NCBI RefSeq assembly: GCF_029867415.1 | Contig: NC_081180.1 | Span: forward strand, 237,003,761-237,067,760 | Direction of reading: 5' to 3' | Source: Vicia villosa | Lineage: Eukaryota; Streptophyta; Magnoliopsida; Fabales; Fabaceae | DNA length: 64,000 nt | Shown here: piece after piece, positions 45,641 to 57,710 of the stretch | Position numbering within the stretch: the stretch's first letter is position 1 | Layout of the letters: each line of letters opens with the position of its first letter | Translations under genes and position numbers: made by a program | The notes under the pieces: generated by a model | Seen by the model: only the letters and a program-made list of their open reading frames with translations | The model's database searches: none | What the model was told of the DNA's origin: nothing

Positions 45641-47314
45641 GAAGATCCAACACTTAGAAGATCCTCTAGAATCAACTCTGCCCATCCAGAAGATGTTATA
45701 ATTGGAAAGAAAGATGATCCCATCAGAACAAGAGCATTCCTGAAGAACAATGCAGAATGTCAATTAGGTTTAGTGTCTTTGATTGAGCCAACTTCTTTTG
45801 ATCAAGCTCTGGAAGATGCTGACTGGATGATTGCTATGCAAGAAGAGTTAAATCAGTTTACAAGGAATGATGTTTGGGATCTGGTTCCAAGACCTAAAGG
45901 ATTTAATATCATTGGAACAAAATGGGTTTTCAGAAACAAGCTTAGTGAGAAAGGTGAAGTCATCAGAAATAAAGCCAGACTGGTTGCTCAGGGCTATAGT
46001 CAGCAAGAAGGTATTGACTAAACTGAAACCTTTGCACCAGTGTCCAGGTTAGAATCTATTAGATTATTAATTTCTTTTGCCACTCAGAATAACATCACTC
46101 TGTACCAGATGGATGTTAAAAGTGCCTTTTTAAATGGTTATCTAGATGAAGAAGTTTATATTCACCAACCTCCTGGTTTTGAAGACTCTAAGTCTCTAGA
46201 ACATGTTTTTAAACTAAAGAAATCATTATAAGGTTTGAAGCAAGCTCCCAGAGCTTGGTATGAAAGAATAAGTTCTTTCCTTCTAGATAATGGTTTCACA
46301 AGAGGAAAAGTAGACACAGCTCTCTTCTGTAAAACCTATAAAAAGGATATGTTAATTTGTCAAATTTATGTAGATGATATTATTTTTGGAACATCTAATG
46401 CTACACTTGGAAAGGAGTTTGCAAAGTGTATGCAGGCAGAATTTGAGATGAGCATGATGGGAGAACTCAAATATTTTCTAGGCATTCAGATCAATCAAAC
46501 CTCTGAAGGAACTTAAGTTCATCAGGCTAAGTATGTCAAAGAGCTTTTGAAGAAGTTCACACTATCTGAAAGCAAAGAAGCAAAAACTCCAATGCATCTA
46601 ACTTGCGTATTAGGTAAGTATGAGGTAAGCAAGAAAGTAGATCAGAAGATCTATAGAGGTATGATACGATCTCTTCTCTATCTGACTGCTTCTGGACCTG
46701 ATATTTTATTCAGTGTATGCTTGTGTGCTAGATTCCAATCAGATCCTAGAGAATCTCACTTAACTGCTGTTAAGAGAATTCTTAGGTATTTGAAAGGTAC
46801 TACTAATGTTGGTTTAGTCTACAGAAGATCTGAAGAATACAACTTAGTAGGATATTGTGATGATGATTAAGCTGGAGATAGAGTTGAAAGGAAAAGTACT
46901 TCTGGAAGATGTCAGTTTCTTGGAAGTAACCTGATCTCCTGGTACAACAAGAAGCAAGCAACAATTGCACTCACTACTATAGAAGCAGAATATGTAGCTG
47001 CTGTTGGATGTAGTACACAGATGCTCTGGATGAAAAGTCAGTTAGAAGACTATCAGATATATGAGAGTAACATTCCTATATTATGTGATAATACTTTTGC
47101 TATTTGTTTATCTAAAAATCCTATTTTACATTCTAAGGCTAAACATATAGAGATTAAAAATCACTTTATTAGGGACTATGTTCATAAGGGTGTTATTTCT
47201 TTAAACTTTATAGATACAGACCATGAATGGGCTGATATCTTTTTAAAACCCCTTGCTGAAGATAGGTTTAAGTTCATTCTGAAGAACATCGGTATGGATT
47301 TATGCCCAGAATGA
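45641..47314 (+). pseudogene. SIRE-type reverse transcriptase and RNase H with four in-frame stops
   Basis: One frame, broken only by TAA at 46019, 46229, 46514 and 46868. Landmarks: [90 protein letters not shown]; then RNase H with AGDRVERKSTSG, IEAEYVAAVG, LCDNTFAICLSKNP and HIEIKNHFIRDYV, ending GMDLCPE. Each TAA lies where the family has Tyr or an aromatic residue (DY-TETF, LY-GLKQ, T[Y/F]-VHQ, DY-AGD). Catalytic residues remain. Confidence 0.9.
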
Positions 47315-47752
47315 AGGTGTTGAGATAATCTGATTATGGATTAGTTTAAAAATGTTAATTCATTTATTTTCTTATCAGTTGTTCTGTTTATGTATGTTTA
47401 TATGGATATTCTGAAACTGTTATTACTGACGTTTCATATGGATAAGTATGATACATAACTTCTATTAAAGAAAAACAGCTGTCACCAGCTATTCCAGATG
47501 ATGACCACATGTTTATTCTGAAGGGACAAGCATGCGTGCAGTTGATGAAACGACACCCTAGGTAACTGTGCAAATATTTTCAAATCTCACGCTATCTCCT
47601 CTAACGTCTCTCAACATTAAATGTGATTGATTTATATTCTATAACCGCTTGCATTCAGAATCTAATTGCATTTCATTTTCAAATCCGTGTCTATATAAAC
47701 CCATTTCATATTCATTTTCTCTCTTTTCACTCCTTCATCATCTTCATAGTTT

Positions 47753-48771
47753 ATGCATTTCTGTCTTCTTTTCTGTTGTCATCTAAACCCTAAAAGAAAG
47801 AAACCCAGAAATCTCAAGTGTTCTTCAATGGCTTCTTCATCTACTCAAACCAATGCTTCGTCTTCTCAACAACAAGAACAACAACAGCAACAACAACAAA
47901 CTGTTCTTTCTCCATTAAAGACCTGTTTGATTCCATACGCAGATTTGGAAGTTCTTTGTGAACTTATGGTAGATTTTGAAAATCTTCAAGCGCATAACTT
48001 CAACATCAAGACGAACATGTTAGTTCAAGGCTGGGCAAACTATTTTGATCGTCTCATTGGACCAGTTTACCCTGATTTAGTAAAGGAATTTTAGACTCAT
48101 TCTAACCTAACCCCAAATACTATCATTTCCTTCGTCTTAGGGCAAGAGATTTCAATTACTGAGAATCTCATAAGGAAGTTATTGAATCTCCAAGGTTTGG
48201 GTGGAGTAACTGGTGCCATTCCTGGAAGAACTTATTGAGAGACTGTTTACCCAAAAATATTAACTTATGATAAAGGTTCACCAAACATCAAGGATCTGAA
48301 GTCTTCATACAGAGTTTGGGTAAAGATCATACTGGGATCTCTCAACCACCGAAAATCAACTGTTACTTCTGTATTGCATTGGGAAGGGAATGAGAGTTAA
48401 CCTACCTCACATTCTATTCCATCATCTAAGGACTCATGTAAAGGAATCAAGCGAAGCAGAACGACTGAAATATCCCAAGATCAAGAAGAATACCATTCCT
48501 ATGGGAAGGCTGATATCAGACATTCTAACGGAGAGTGGTATGATTGATACTCTGAAAGCAGTTGGTTCAGTTCAAGATCTAACTACTGTTAGTGGGAGTA
48601 CTCTGACTTCCCATACTCTGAGGATAATGCAATTAATTGGAAAGGTGCTCTCTCCTCTAACAGTGATCAATGATATTTTGTCCAGAAGAAATCCAGTTGT
48701 TGATTTCCCTATGTTTTTCAAGGAAGAAATATCAGAATATGTCCAACTCTATCTGGAGTCCTGTGTAAGAG
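47753..48771 (+). pseudogene. Extra 3' ORF of the SIRE-type element, broken and truncated
   Basis: About 440 bp after RNase H a second coding region starts with MASSSTQTNASSSQQQ (ATG 47828) and a Gln run. It continues SPLKTCLIPYADLEVLCEL, NIKTNMLVQGWANYFDRL, then stops at TAG and TGA that look like lost Trp codons. It shifts frame near 48370 and resumes MRVNLPHILFHHLRTHVKES, TIPMGRLISDILTESGMID, LESC. I do not recognise it with certainty. It resembles the 'putative plant transposon protein' type domain found as an extra ORF in some plant retroelements. SIRE-lineage elements often carry a third ORF at this place. Confidence 0.5.
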
Positions 48772-49742
48772 TGTCATACCCCAAAAATTGCCCACTATAT
48801 TTCAATCTTTGATTCACAAAACAACTCAAATGGTCAACAATTGACTGGTTCGATCTAAAAGACGACTGTGGTCAAAGTACAGTCAAAATTCCTAATTTTT
48901 GGTCAACATACTCATTTTGAAGTATCATTCATCATTTGATCAAAAGTTGATCATGATTCATCAAGGAAAGCTTCAAAATCATCAAAAGTACAAAGTTGCT
49001 AAATTAGGGTTTCTAGGTAAGAGTCAACTGAACTTTGACCAGCCATATCTCTCTCATTCTTTCTCAGAAATTCCTCAACCAAAGCTCTTTCTCAAGGAAA
49101 TTTGATTCTCTACAACTTTGATGTTGGGTCCAAGGTCAAGAAATGCTTCCGCCTAAGAGATATAAGCCAAATCATTACAGGTCCTTCTAGAAGTTTGCAA
49201 AAAGCTGTTTTTTGTCAGGAGCCATATCATCAAGATAAAATCTTCAAATGAAACATATGTTCCAAAGTGGCTTTTAGAGGACATATTGGGATTTCCAAAA
49301 ATTCCTAGAACACTTGTATACATTAAAAATGGAAGGAGTTATGGCTTGCACAAGTTGGGCAATTTTAAGGAAGTGCATGAAATGCGAAGTGAAGAATTTT
49401 GTGTTTTTAAATAGTGGGCCATGGATTATGGATTACACACGTGATTTCAAGATCAAAATAGTACCAAGGACCATTTGGATTATATTTTATGATTTTATTT
49501 TATTTATGTTTGAATTTATTCATATAAATTCATTTTTAAATCAAATAAAATCTAAATAAACCCAAATAAAATCATGTGATTGTTTCATGGACCAAATCAA
49601 GTCCAAATCCATCCAAAAATTCTTGGAATATACCATGGGAAAGATATCATGCAAATTTAGAAAGATTTAGAATGATTTTTAATCAAATTCTTTCTTTCTC
49701 TAAACTCAATGATCGAAGCCCATGAAGAACCCTAATTCACTC
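48772..49742 (+). repeat. Ogre-like LTR, upstream (U3) part
   Basis: Non-coding and rich in TGGTCAA/GTCAAC words. It continues at 58786 beyond the Athila insertion; the shared CACTC at 49738-49742 and 58786-58790 is the Athila target duplication. Confidence 0.6.
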
Positions 49743-50813
49743 TGATCAGTGCATTTTGATGCACATTCTTCCATGTTTGTACTCAAGCATTTCTTCGGTT
49801 TGTTTTATTTATTTTTATGTTTTAATATGTTTTAATATTTTATTTTATTTTTGCACTTAATTGTTTTTCGTATTAATTTTTCAGCATTAGTAGTCTGCAC
49901 GGAAACGATCATATCTGGAGTTCCAGGAGTCCGATTGAGGCGTTCTAATAATCGACGGAAAGCTAAGAGAAAGAGCTACAATTCTTATGTTGGAGTCGAA
50001 GTCAGAATCGGATTGTAGAAGGGCCAGAATATTCGTTGAAGTTGCAGCACTAGTTTTAGTTAAGTTTCGGGTCAATTAGTTTTGGGCCTGGGTCGTATGT
50101 TTGACCCAGTTGGGTTGTAAAACGGGTTGTAATCTTTCCCCTTAGGGTAGCAGCCGCGGTACTGTTCATAATCATCTCCCATTCACGAAAAAAACAAGGC
50201 TTGTACGAATTGATCCATGGCGAACTAATCCTTTCGAGTTAATCTTCCGTATTCAGGTTCCAAAACTATGAGATTAATATAATTTTGCATTATAATTCCA
50301 AATCCTTCAATTCTACTTTGTGTTTATCATTTGCTTAATCTGATTATTCGTAGAGTAGATTGTTTGGTTCAATTGATTTATGCTTTCCAATTTATTTGCG
50401 GTTTATCGTTGCTTAATCGTTAATCCGCTGTATGCTTAACCGAATGCTTAATTCGGCAAACGGGAAATATAATTCTGATAATGTTGTCGCGCTTGTTGAT
50501 TGATGGTATAATCGAACAGGAATGGAATCCGCTTAGGATAGTAAAATTATAATAATCGATGATTGGTAGGAACTGAATCGGTAGATTGGCTTATCCCATA
50601 ATCACTTATTTTCAAAACAGCTTATTTTCAGAATCACTTATTTTAAGCATTTTTTCTGTAATTCGAAACTGAACCAACTCCCCCCCCAAATTCGATTTTA
50701 CATTGGTTAATAAGAATAGGAATCCTTGAGAGACGATACTCGAGTTACCGTTACCGTCGTTACTACAGTTTTACAAATTAACTCGTTTTTTACCCGCGTG
50801 CGACAGCGGATCA
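49743..50813 (+). repeat. Athila 5' LTR
   Basis: 1,071 bp, ends TGATCAGTGC...GACAGCGGATCA. A 62-codon antisense ORF at 49887-50075 is found in all copies but changes mostly at amino-acid level, so I do not call it a gene. Confidence 0.95.
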
Positions 50814-50816
50814 AAT

Positions 50817-50834
50817 TGGCGCCGTTGCCGGGGA
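50817..50834 (+). promoter_or_regulatory. Athila primer binding site
   Basis: TGGCGCCGTTGCCGGGGA, three bases after the LTR. This is the Athila/Tat-type PBS and differs from the tRNA-Met site used by copia and chromovirus elements. Confidence 0.92.
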
Positions 50835-51219
50835 TTCTTGTGAATATTAACTGATATTAGAGTCTTAGGTGTAGTGTTTGCGCGTTTTGGCCATAGGTTC
50901 CTCGCGGTTTCGGCCATAACGCCTCTAGAGTCGAAAAAAATCGGTTTTTGGGAAAATTTCACCGTTTTGAAAATCTGTCCCGACAGTTAGGTGTGAAAAA
51001 AATCCCTGATCAAAAGTAGTTACGTGACAAATTTTTCAAATCGCGAAAAAAGCCTTTTTACTATTTTTAATGATTTATTTTCTGTTTTCATAGAGTCGAA
51101 AAATTCCGAAAAAAATATCAAAATTTTATTTTTACGTCATTAGATTATTTTCGGTGTCAGTTTATTTTTTTGAATTTTTTTTAATCGATTTGCTTCATTG
51201 TGTTGTTTTAGGGACATAG

Positions 51220-52746
51220 TTGGCATTTTCACGATTGTTGCTGCATTGCTGTGCACTAGTCCTGGCTACTGGGTCTTCCTGTCCTGAACTTGTTGCTTTT
51301 GATCCTGAGGTAGAGAGAACCTTGCACACACTTCGTAGAGCAGGCCAGGCTAGCAATAGTTCACCTTCACCGACCATAGCTGAGTCTGATTCTGAGTCTG
51401 ACTTTTTGCATAATTTGTTTGATTCTGATTCTGAACTTGCTTTTGAAATGGCTGAAAATAGAACTCTAAGGCAACTTGCAGCCCCTGATGTTAATTATAA
51501 TGGCTTGTGTATTGAATATGATGCTGTTGCTGTTCCTTTTGAATTAAAATCAGGTTTAATACACTTGTTGCCAAAGTTTAATGGTCTTGCAGGTGAGGAT
51601 CCACACAAACATTTGAAGGAATTCCAGGTGGTGTGTTCTACACCATTGAAGCCTGAAGGGATCACTGAAGATCATATCAAACTTCGTGCTTTTCCTTTTT
51701 CTTTGCAGGGTGCAGCGAAGGACTGGATATATGATCTCGAACCGAATTCAATCACAAGCTGGAATGCTCTCAAGAGAGTGTTCTTGGAGCGATACTTTCC
51801 TGCCTCTAGAGCTGCTTCAATCCGAAAAGAAATATGTGGCATTAGACAAGATAACGAGTCATTGGCTGAGTACTGGGATAGGTTCAAGAAGTTAGTTTCA
51901 AGCTGTCCTCAACATCAGATTACAGATCAACTTCTCATTCAGTACTTTTATGAGGGGTTGTTACCTATGGATAGAAACATTCTTGATGCTGCTAGTGGTG
52001 GAGCACTTGTTGACAAAACTCCAGCTGCTGCCAGAGCCCTCATTGAAAATATGTCCTTAAATTCCCAGCAGTTCACCACTCGAACCAATTCTGTCCAGAC
52101 CAAGGGTGTACATCAAATTCAAGGTTCCTCGAACAGAGCTTTAGAAACCAGACTTGATGAGCTGACCGCTTTAGTTAAACAACTTGCAGTAGAGAAACCT
52201 CAAACAGCAACTGTATGTGGCATTTGTACAACTCATGATCACCCCACTGATACTTGTCCTCTTCTGAAAGATGATACTGTTACCGAGCTACCTCAAGCTT
52301 ATGCAGCCAACCTTTACAACCAGAACAGGTACACCAACACCCCTGACTTGTCTACCAACAAATATCACCCCAATTGGAGGAATCATCCCAACCTTCGATA
52401 TGGAAATCAGCAGCCTTCCCAACAACAGCTCACCGTTCCATTACCCCAGCCACATCACACCCCTCCAGCTACTACTTCCGGACCATCCTTGGAAGATCTT
52501 GTTAAGCAAATGGCCGTGAACAACCTTCAGTTTCAACAAAGAACCGACACTAGCATTCAGACCTTGACCACACAGATGGGACAACTTGCTACTCAAATAA
52601 ATAATATGCAAGCTCAAGGTTCGAACCAACTTCCAGCACAAACTGTTGTCAATCCGAATGGTAATGCTAATGTGAGCGCTATTTCTTTGCGATCCGGAAA
52701 AGTTACAGAAACAGCCCCTGAAAAGAATAAAAATTCATTGAGGTAA
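51220..52746 (+). CDS. Athila gag
   Basis: Open frame of 508 codons. The first in-frame ATG that fits the family is 51448-51450 ([20 protein letters not shown]). Upstream codons ([24 protein letters not shown]) are also open and look gag-like, so the true start may have been lost or lie upstream. The retrotransposon gag domain ([52 protein letters not shown]) lies at about 51570-52030. A CCHC-like knuckle [14 protein letters not shown] is near 52218-52260. It is followed by a Gln/Pro-rich tail and ISLRSGK. It ends at TAA 52744; pol is in another frame. Confidence 0.9.
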   Translation: MAFSRLLLHCCALVLATGSSCPELVAFDPEVERTLHTLRRAGQASNSSPSPTIAESDSESDFLHNLFDSDSELAFEMAENRTLRQLAAPDVNYNGLCIEYDAVAVPFELKSGLIHLLPKFNGLAGEDPHKHLKEFQVVCSTPLKPEGITEDHIKLRAFPFSLQGAAKDWIYDLEPNSITSWNALKRVFLERYFPASRAASIRKEICGIRQDNESLAEYWDRFKKLVSSCPQHQITDQLLIQYFYEGLLPMDRNILDAASGGALVDKTPAAARALIENMSLNSQQFTTRTNSVQTKGVHQIQGSSNRALETRLDELTALVKQLAVEKPQTATVCGICTTHDHPTDTCPLLKDDTVTELPQAYAANLYNQNRYTNTPDLSTNKYHPNWRNHPNLRYGNQQPSQQQLTVPLPQPHHTPPATTSGPSLEDLVKQMAVNNLQFQQRTDTSIQTLTTQMGQLATQINNMQAQGSNQLPAQTVVNPNGNANVSAISLRSGKVTETAPEKNKNSLR

Positions 52747-55700
52747 CTTCTGAACTTTCTCCATCGGAACCTTCTCCAGCTGAGCTTTCTTCTCCTTCTT
52801 CTGTTGTGGTCGAAACTGAAAAAAATAAAGAAAAGGAGTATGTGCCACCAGTTCCTTTCCCACATAGAGTTCTGAAAAATAAAAGAATTGAGGAGGGAGA
52901 CAAAGAAAAAGAAATTCTGGATATGTTTAGGAAAGTAGCGGTAAACATTCCGCTTCTTGATGTGATTAAGCAAGTTCCAAGATATGCAAAGTTTCTGAAG
53001 GATTTGTGTACAAACAAGAGAAAAGTAAAAGGAAGTGACAGAGTCAACTTGGGAAGAAGCATCTCTGCTTTCATTCAGCCCGAACAAAGTGTTTCGGCCA
53101 TCTCTCAGGTCTTGCCACAAAAGTGCAAGGACCCGGGAACTTTTACTATTCCTTGTACCATCGGGGATAAGAAATTTGATAATTGTTTGCTTGATTTAGG
53201 AGCGGGCATTAATGTTATGCCTACTTCTATTTATAATAACCTTTGCCTTGGTCCCATGCAGCATACAGGTTTAATCGTTCAACTGGCGAACAGGAGCAAT
53301 GCACGTCCCACCGGCATAGTGGAAGACGTCCTCGTTCAAGTTAACGATTTAATTTTTCCTGCAGATTTCTACATTTTGGACATGGAAGGAGAAACTAAGT
53401 CAAGCAGAGCTCCCATCATCTTAGGCAGACCGTTCATGAAAACGGCGAAGACAAAAGTTGATGTTGATGATGGAACCATGTCCATGGAATTTGGTGACAT
53501 CGTCGCAAAATTTAATATCTTTGATGCCATGAAACACCCCGTGGAGGAGCATTCGGTTTTTAACATTGAGTTGATTTCTGAATTAGTTGATGAGAGTTGT
53601 TCTGAATTATTTGCACTTGATTTTCCATCTCTCTCTGATTTTGATGATAATTATTCATGTCCTGACTGCACTGACACTAATGTTTGTGTCCTTTGTGCTG
53701 AGACTGATGCTTCCTTGCAGCCTGATACATTTCCTACAGGTGAAGTTGTTATCGATGAGGTTGTTTTTGCCGTCGATGCTCTTGACATCCCGGCTGCCCC
53801 AAGCCTTCCATCCATCATTCAGCCCCCGTCCTTAGAGCTAAAAGAGCTCCCTGGGAACCTGAAATATGCTTACTTGGAGCATAATGAAAAACTTCCTGTT
53901 ATTATCTCTTCTAACCTTGATTTCAATCAAAAGGACAGACTTTTGCAGGTATTGAAGAAGCACAAGAAAGCAATCGGGTGGACATTAGCCGACCTTCCAG
54001 GTATTAGTCCTTCGATGTGCATGCACAGGATTTTACTTGAGGATGGAGCGAAAACAGTAAGGCAGCCCCAAAGGAGGCTTAATCCTTTGATTCTTGATGT
54101 TGTAAAGAAAGAGGTAACCAAACTCTTGCAAGCAGGTATCATTTATCCTATCTCTGACAGTAAGTGGGTAAGTCCAGTGCAGGTTGTACCTAAGAAATCT
54201 GGACTCACAGTGGTAAAAAATGAAAAGAATGAACTTGTTCCCACTAGAGTCCAGAACAACTGGAGAGTTTGTATTGATTACAGGAGACTGAACCAGGCTA
54301 CTAGAAAGGATCACTTTCCTTTGTCGTTCATTGACCAGATGCTTGAACGGCTAGCTGGTAAATCACATTATTGTTTTCTTGATGGTTTTTCAGGTTACTT
54401 TCAGATTCGTATTGCACCTGAAGATCAAGAAAAGACCACTTTCACGTGCCCATTCGGTACATTTGCTTACAGGAAGATGCCTTTTGGCCTTTGCAATGCT
54501 CCTGGCACTTTCCAACGATGCATGATGAGTATTTTCTCTGATTTTATTGAAAATTGCATGGAAGTGTTTATGGATGACTTTACTGTTTATGGTTCTTCTT
54601 TTGATGCATGCTTGAACAGTTTAAACTTGATTTTAGAAAGATGCATCAAGACTAACCTTGTGTTGAATTATGAAAAGTGTCATTTTATGGTTGAGCAGGG
54701 AATTGTTCTTGGTCACATTATTTCTGAAAAAGGAATTTCTGTTGACCCTGCTAAGATTGATGTGATTTCTACACTGCCTTACCCTTCTTGCATTCGCGAG
54801 ATTCGTTCTTTTCTTGGTCATGCAGGTTTTTACAGGCGTTTCATCAAGGATTTCAGCAAGATAGCTCTTCCGCTGTCGAACTTGTTGAAGAATGACGTCA
54901 CTTTCGAGTTTGATGACAAATGCAAACAAGCGTTTGACTTCTTGAAGAAAGCATTGACCTCCGCTCCCATCATTCAGCCCCCTGACCGGACACTTCCTTT
55001 TGAGCTTATGTGTGATGCTTCGAATTATGTTGTTGGGGCTGTCCTTGCACAAAGGGTTGACAAGGCTGCCCATGTTATTTACTATGCTTCTAGGACTTTA
55101 GATTCTGCACAGTCAAATTACACTACCACTGAAAAAGAACTGCTAGCTATTGTTTTTGCTCTTGACAAATTCAGATCTTATTTGCTAGGTTCCAAGGTTG
55201 TTGTTTTTACTGACCATGCAGCTTTAAAGTACTTGCTGAAGAAGCCGGACGCGAAACCAAGATTGATTCGGTGGATGTTGCTGCTCCAAGAGTTTAATGT
55301 TGACATTAAAGACAAAAGTGGAGCTGAGAACTTAGTGGCTGACCACTTGAGCAGGATAGAGAGAGATGAAGATCCTTTTCCTATTAAGGATGACTTTCCT
55401 GATGAGCAGCTGTTTCTTTTGCATGGGATTACACATTGGTTTGCTGACATTGTTAATTTTCTTGTTGCTGGTGTTTTTCCTACAGGTGCATCTAGATCAC
55501 AGGTTCACAAGCTCAAGAGTGATTCCAAATATTATGTTTGGGATGATCCATATCTATGGAAGTTTGGTAGTGATCAGGTAATCAGGAGATGTGTCCCCGA
55601 TAATGAGATTGAATCTATTTTGAAATTTTCTCATGCATCTCAAGTCGGCGGACATTTCGGTCCTCAAAGGACTGCGAGAAAAGTCCTTGATTCAGGCTTC

Positions 55701-56744
55701 TACTGGCCAACTATTTTTAAGGATTCTTTTGAGATTTATCGCACTTGTAAAGAGTGCCAGATAGCAGGTACCAACATCACTCGCAGGAGTGAAATGCCTC
55801 AGCAGCCTATGCTTTTCTGTGAGGTATTTGATGTATGGGGAATTGATTTCATGGGTCCTTTTCCTGTATCATTTGGTTTCCTTTACATTTTACTTGCTGT
55901 TGATTATGTTTCAAAGTGGGTGGAAGCTATCCCCACTAGGACTAATGATTCTCGAGTTGTTGCAGATTTTGTCAGGTCTAATATCTTTTGCAGGTTTGGA
56001 ATACCGCGAGCTATCATAAGTGACCAAGGCACTCATTTCTGTAACCGCGCCATGGAAGCTTTACTCCGGAAGTATGGAGTTGTGCATAGAGTCTCTACTG
56101 CATATCACCCACAGACTAATGGGCAGGCTGAGATCTCAAACAGGGAGATCAAACAGGTTTTAGAGAAAATGGTGCAGCCAAACAGGAAAGACTGGAGCCG
56201 TCGTCTAGAAGACGCACTTTGGGCTCAAAGAACAGCTTTCAAGACACCCATTGGGATGTCTCCTTATCGACTTGTTTTTGGTAAGGCGTGTCATCTTCCT
56301 GTTGAGATAGAACACCGTGCTTTTTGGGCGATGAAGAGTTGTAATTTGGAGATGCAACAAGCAGGTAATGAAAGAAAACTCCAATTGCAACAGTTAGAAG
56401 AGCTTAGATTAGAGGCTTACGAGAGCTCTAGGATTTATAAAGAAAAAACTAAGCACTTCCATGATAAAATGATTTCTAGGAAGGAATTTTCTGTGGGCCA
56501 ACAGGTTTTACTGTTTAACTCCCGCCTTAAGCTAATGGCTGGGAAACTTCGATCCAAATGGATTGGCCCCTTTGTTGTTACTAATGTTTTCCCTCATGGT
56601 GCAGTAGAAATAAAAAGTGCAGGTACTGACAAAGTCTTCAAGGTTAACGGGCAGCGGCTGAAGTTATTCCATGAAAGATCGGTGCCTGAAAATGTCAGCA
56701 TAGAGGAGCTTTCCTTAGAAGCACCTGACTACACTGCAACTTGA
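52740..56744 (+). CDS. Athila pol (protease, RT, RNase H, integrase)
   Basis: About 1,330 codons, entered from gag by a -1 shift at 52740 or, more likely, after loss of one base (there is no own ATG near the start). The linker [18 protein letters not shown] leads to protease [12 protein letters not shown] (about 53185), RT with [19 protein letters not shown] and [11 protein letters not shown] (about 54570), RNase H with [14 protein letters not shown] and [11 protein letters not shown], an H2C2 finger ([14 protein letters not shown]) and integrase with [18 protein letters not shown] and [14 protein letters not shown]. All RT, RNase H and D,D-E residues are intact. It closes LEAPDYTAT. No env-like ORF follows. 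Confidence 0.92.
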   Translation, partial: EVTSELSPSEPSPAELSSPSSVVVETEKNKEKEYVPPVPFPHRVLKNKRIEEGDKEKEILDMFRKVAVNIPLLDVIKQVPRYAKFLKDLCTNKRKVKGSDRVNLGRSISAFIQPEQSVSAISQVLPQKCKDPGTFTIPCTIGDKKFDNCLLDLGAGINVMPTSIYNNLCLGPMQHTGLIVQLANRSNARPTGIVEDVLVQVNDLIFPADFYILDMEGETKSSRAPIILGRPFMKTAKTKVDVDDGTMSMEFGDIVAKFNIFDAMKHPVEEHSVFNIELISELVDESCSELFALDFPSLSDFDDNYSCPDCTDTNVCVLCAETDASLQPDTFPTGEVVIDEVVFAVDALDIPAAPSLPSIIQPPSLELKELPGNLKYAYLEHNEKLPVIISSNLDFNQKDRLLQVLKKHKKAIGWTLADLPGISPSMCMHRILLEDGAKTVRQPQRRLNPLILDVVKKEVTKLLQAGIIYPISDSKWVSPVQVVPKKSGLTVVKNEKNELVPTRVQNNWRVCIDYRRLNQATRKDHFPLSFIDQMLERLAGKSHYCFLDGFSGYFQIRIAPEDQEKTTFTCPFGTFAYRKMPFGLCNAPGTFQRCMMSIFSDFIENCMEVFMDDFTVYGSSFDACLNSLNLILERCIKTNLVLNYEKCHFMVEQGIVLGHIISEKGISVDPAKIDVISTLPYPSCIREIRSFLGHAGFYRRFIKDFSKIALPLSNLLKNDVTFEFDDKCKQAFDFLKKALTSAPIIQPPDRTLPFELMCDASNYVVGAVLAQRVDKAAHVIYYASRTLDSAQSNYTTTEKELLAIVFALDKFRSYLLGSKVVVFTDHAALKYLLKKPDAKPRLIRWMLLLQEFNVDIKDKSGAENLVADHLSRIERDEDPFPIKDDFPDEQLFLLHGITHWFADIVNFLVAGVFPTGASRSQVHKLKSDSKYYVWDDPYLWKFGSDQVIRRCVPDNEIESILKFSHASQVGGHFGPQRTARKVLDSGFYWPTIFKDSFEIYRTCKECQIAGTNITRRSEMPQQPMLFCEVFDVWGIDFMGPFPVSFGFLYILLAVDYVSKWVEAIPTRTNDSRVVADFVRSNIFCRFGIPRAIISDQGTHFCNRAMEALLRKYGVVHRVSTAYHPQTNGQAEISNREIKQVLEKMVQPNRKDWSRRLEDALWAQRTAFKTPIGMSPYRLVFGKACHLPVEIEHRAFWAMKSCNLEMQQAGNERKLQLQQLEELRLEAYESSRIYKEKTKHFHDKMISRKEFSVGQQVLLFNSRLKLMAGKLRSKWIGPFVVTNVFPHGAVEIKSAGTDKVFKVNGQRLKLFHERSVPENVSIEELSLEAPDYTAT

Positions 56745-57690
56745 TCAGGGAGTCCTTCTTTCCTTCTCTCTACTTTATTAGTAATGTCCTTTCATTGAGG
56801 ACAATGCTTAGTTTAAGTGTGGGGGAGGAAATCGTGTGTTTTATTTGTTTTTTGTTTGTTAGTATTTTGTTTAATTTCAATAAAAAAATGCATCTTCTTG
56901 AAAGTTTTAGGCTACACACTGATTTGAGTCGGGTTTGAGGAGACTTGGGAAAAATTCACAAGATCGGTATCGTTCTAACACCGTAAGTCTCCTGCATACG
57001 GAAATCGATTTGAATTTGTTATTATGTTTTAGCCTTAATTTCTCATTCTTTGACAGCTCTTGAGTAGTTTATTTCAGCAGTCGGCACCATCTCTCACACT
57101 TTACGCAGGAAGCCGATGAATATAAGTGAATGTTCCGAAAAGAAAAGAAAAAAAAAGAGAAAAGAAAAAGGTAATACACCTTCTAAGTTTGGTGACCCTC
57201 ACCCGGTCACTTAACCCAACGGTTGTGTAATCTTCAAAAAAAAAAGTTTTCAAAACTCTTTGTTAGTTGGTTCAGCGGTTTCTGGTGCTGAACTTGGTAG
57301 GGAGGATTACGGTCCGATCCCCCGCAACTACATCTGAGTAAGCAAAGGGTTATGCCATGGAAGTACCGGAACCCCGTGCAAAAGGATCAGAGTCACTAAC
57401 CGGTTGTCCTGCTATAAGTGTGTGGAGATAACGGGCTTAATGTGATTGCGCCTGAATGAAAAAGAGCAAAAAGGATGAGTAAGTTAGGCTATGGTATAAT
57501 AATATGATTTGAATTGGTTTGTGTATTTAGGAGCCTTATGTCTGCATATCTGTGGTTAGTGTTCTTACGATGTCCTTAGTATGCAAGATTAGTACCTGTC
57601 GATGCAAACTTAACCGAAGAAGATTTGTAGCCTAGGATGAGTAACTGTTGATGTATTTCTGCTTTCTTTTCATTTTGCTCGGAGTGCAAA
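56745..57690 (+). other. Athila 3' untranslated region with a tRNA-like segment
   Basis: Non-coding. A purine run (AAGAAAAGAAAAAAAAAGAG, 57140-57160) precedes 57259-57330, which has a pol III A-box-like TAGTTGGTTCAGC (57264-57276) and a B-box-like GGTCCGATCCC (57311-57321) at tRNA-like spacing. No complete cloverleaf is evident. Confidence 0.55.
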
Positions 57691-57710
57691 AGTTCAAGTG
57701 TGGGGGAATT
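57691..57710 (+). promoter_or_regulatory. Athila polypurine tract
   Basis: AGTTCAAGTGTGGGGGAATT directly before the 3' LTR. The same AAGTGTGGGGGAG word also occurs at 56813-56828 just after pol. Confidence 0.85.

Larger units (their letters stand above)
41029..48771 (+). mobile_element. SIRE/Maximus-type copia element, integrase deleted, 3' end interrupted
   Basis: Plus-strand copia with a 5' LTR (41029-42107), PBS, gag, protease, RT and RNase H, and an extra 3' ORF. Integrase is deleted. A solo Athila LTR sits inside gag (43149-44189), and an Ogre-like element cuts the extra ORF at 48772. The 3' LTR is therefore outside the window. RT wording ([45 protein letters not shown]) supports the SIRE/Maximus lineage. 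Confidence 0.85.

Noticed and set aside
52614..53120. Antisense ORFs of 123-168 codons over the Athila gag-pol junction
   Set aside because: Shadows of the plus-strand pol; hydrophobic composition results from the antisense of Lys/Glu-rich codons.
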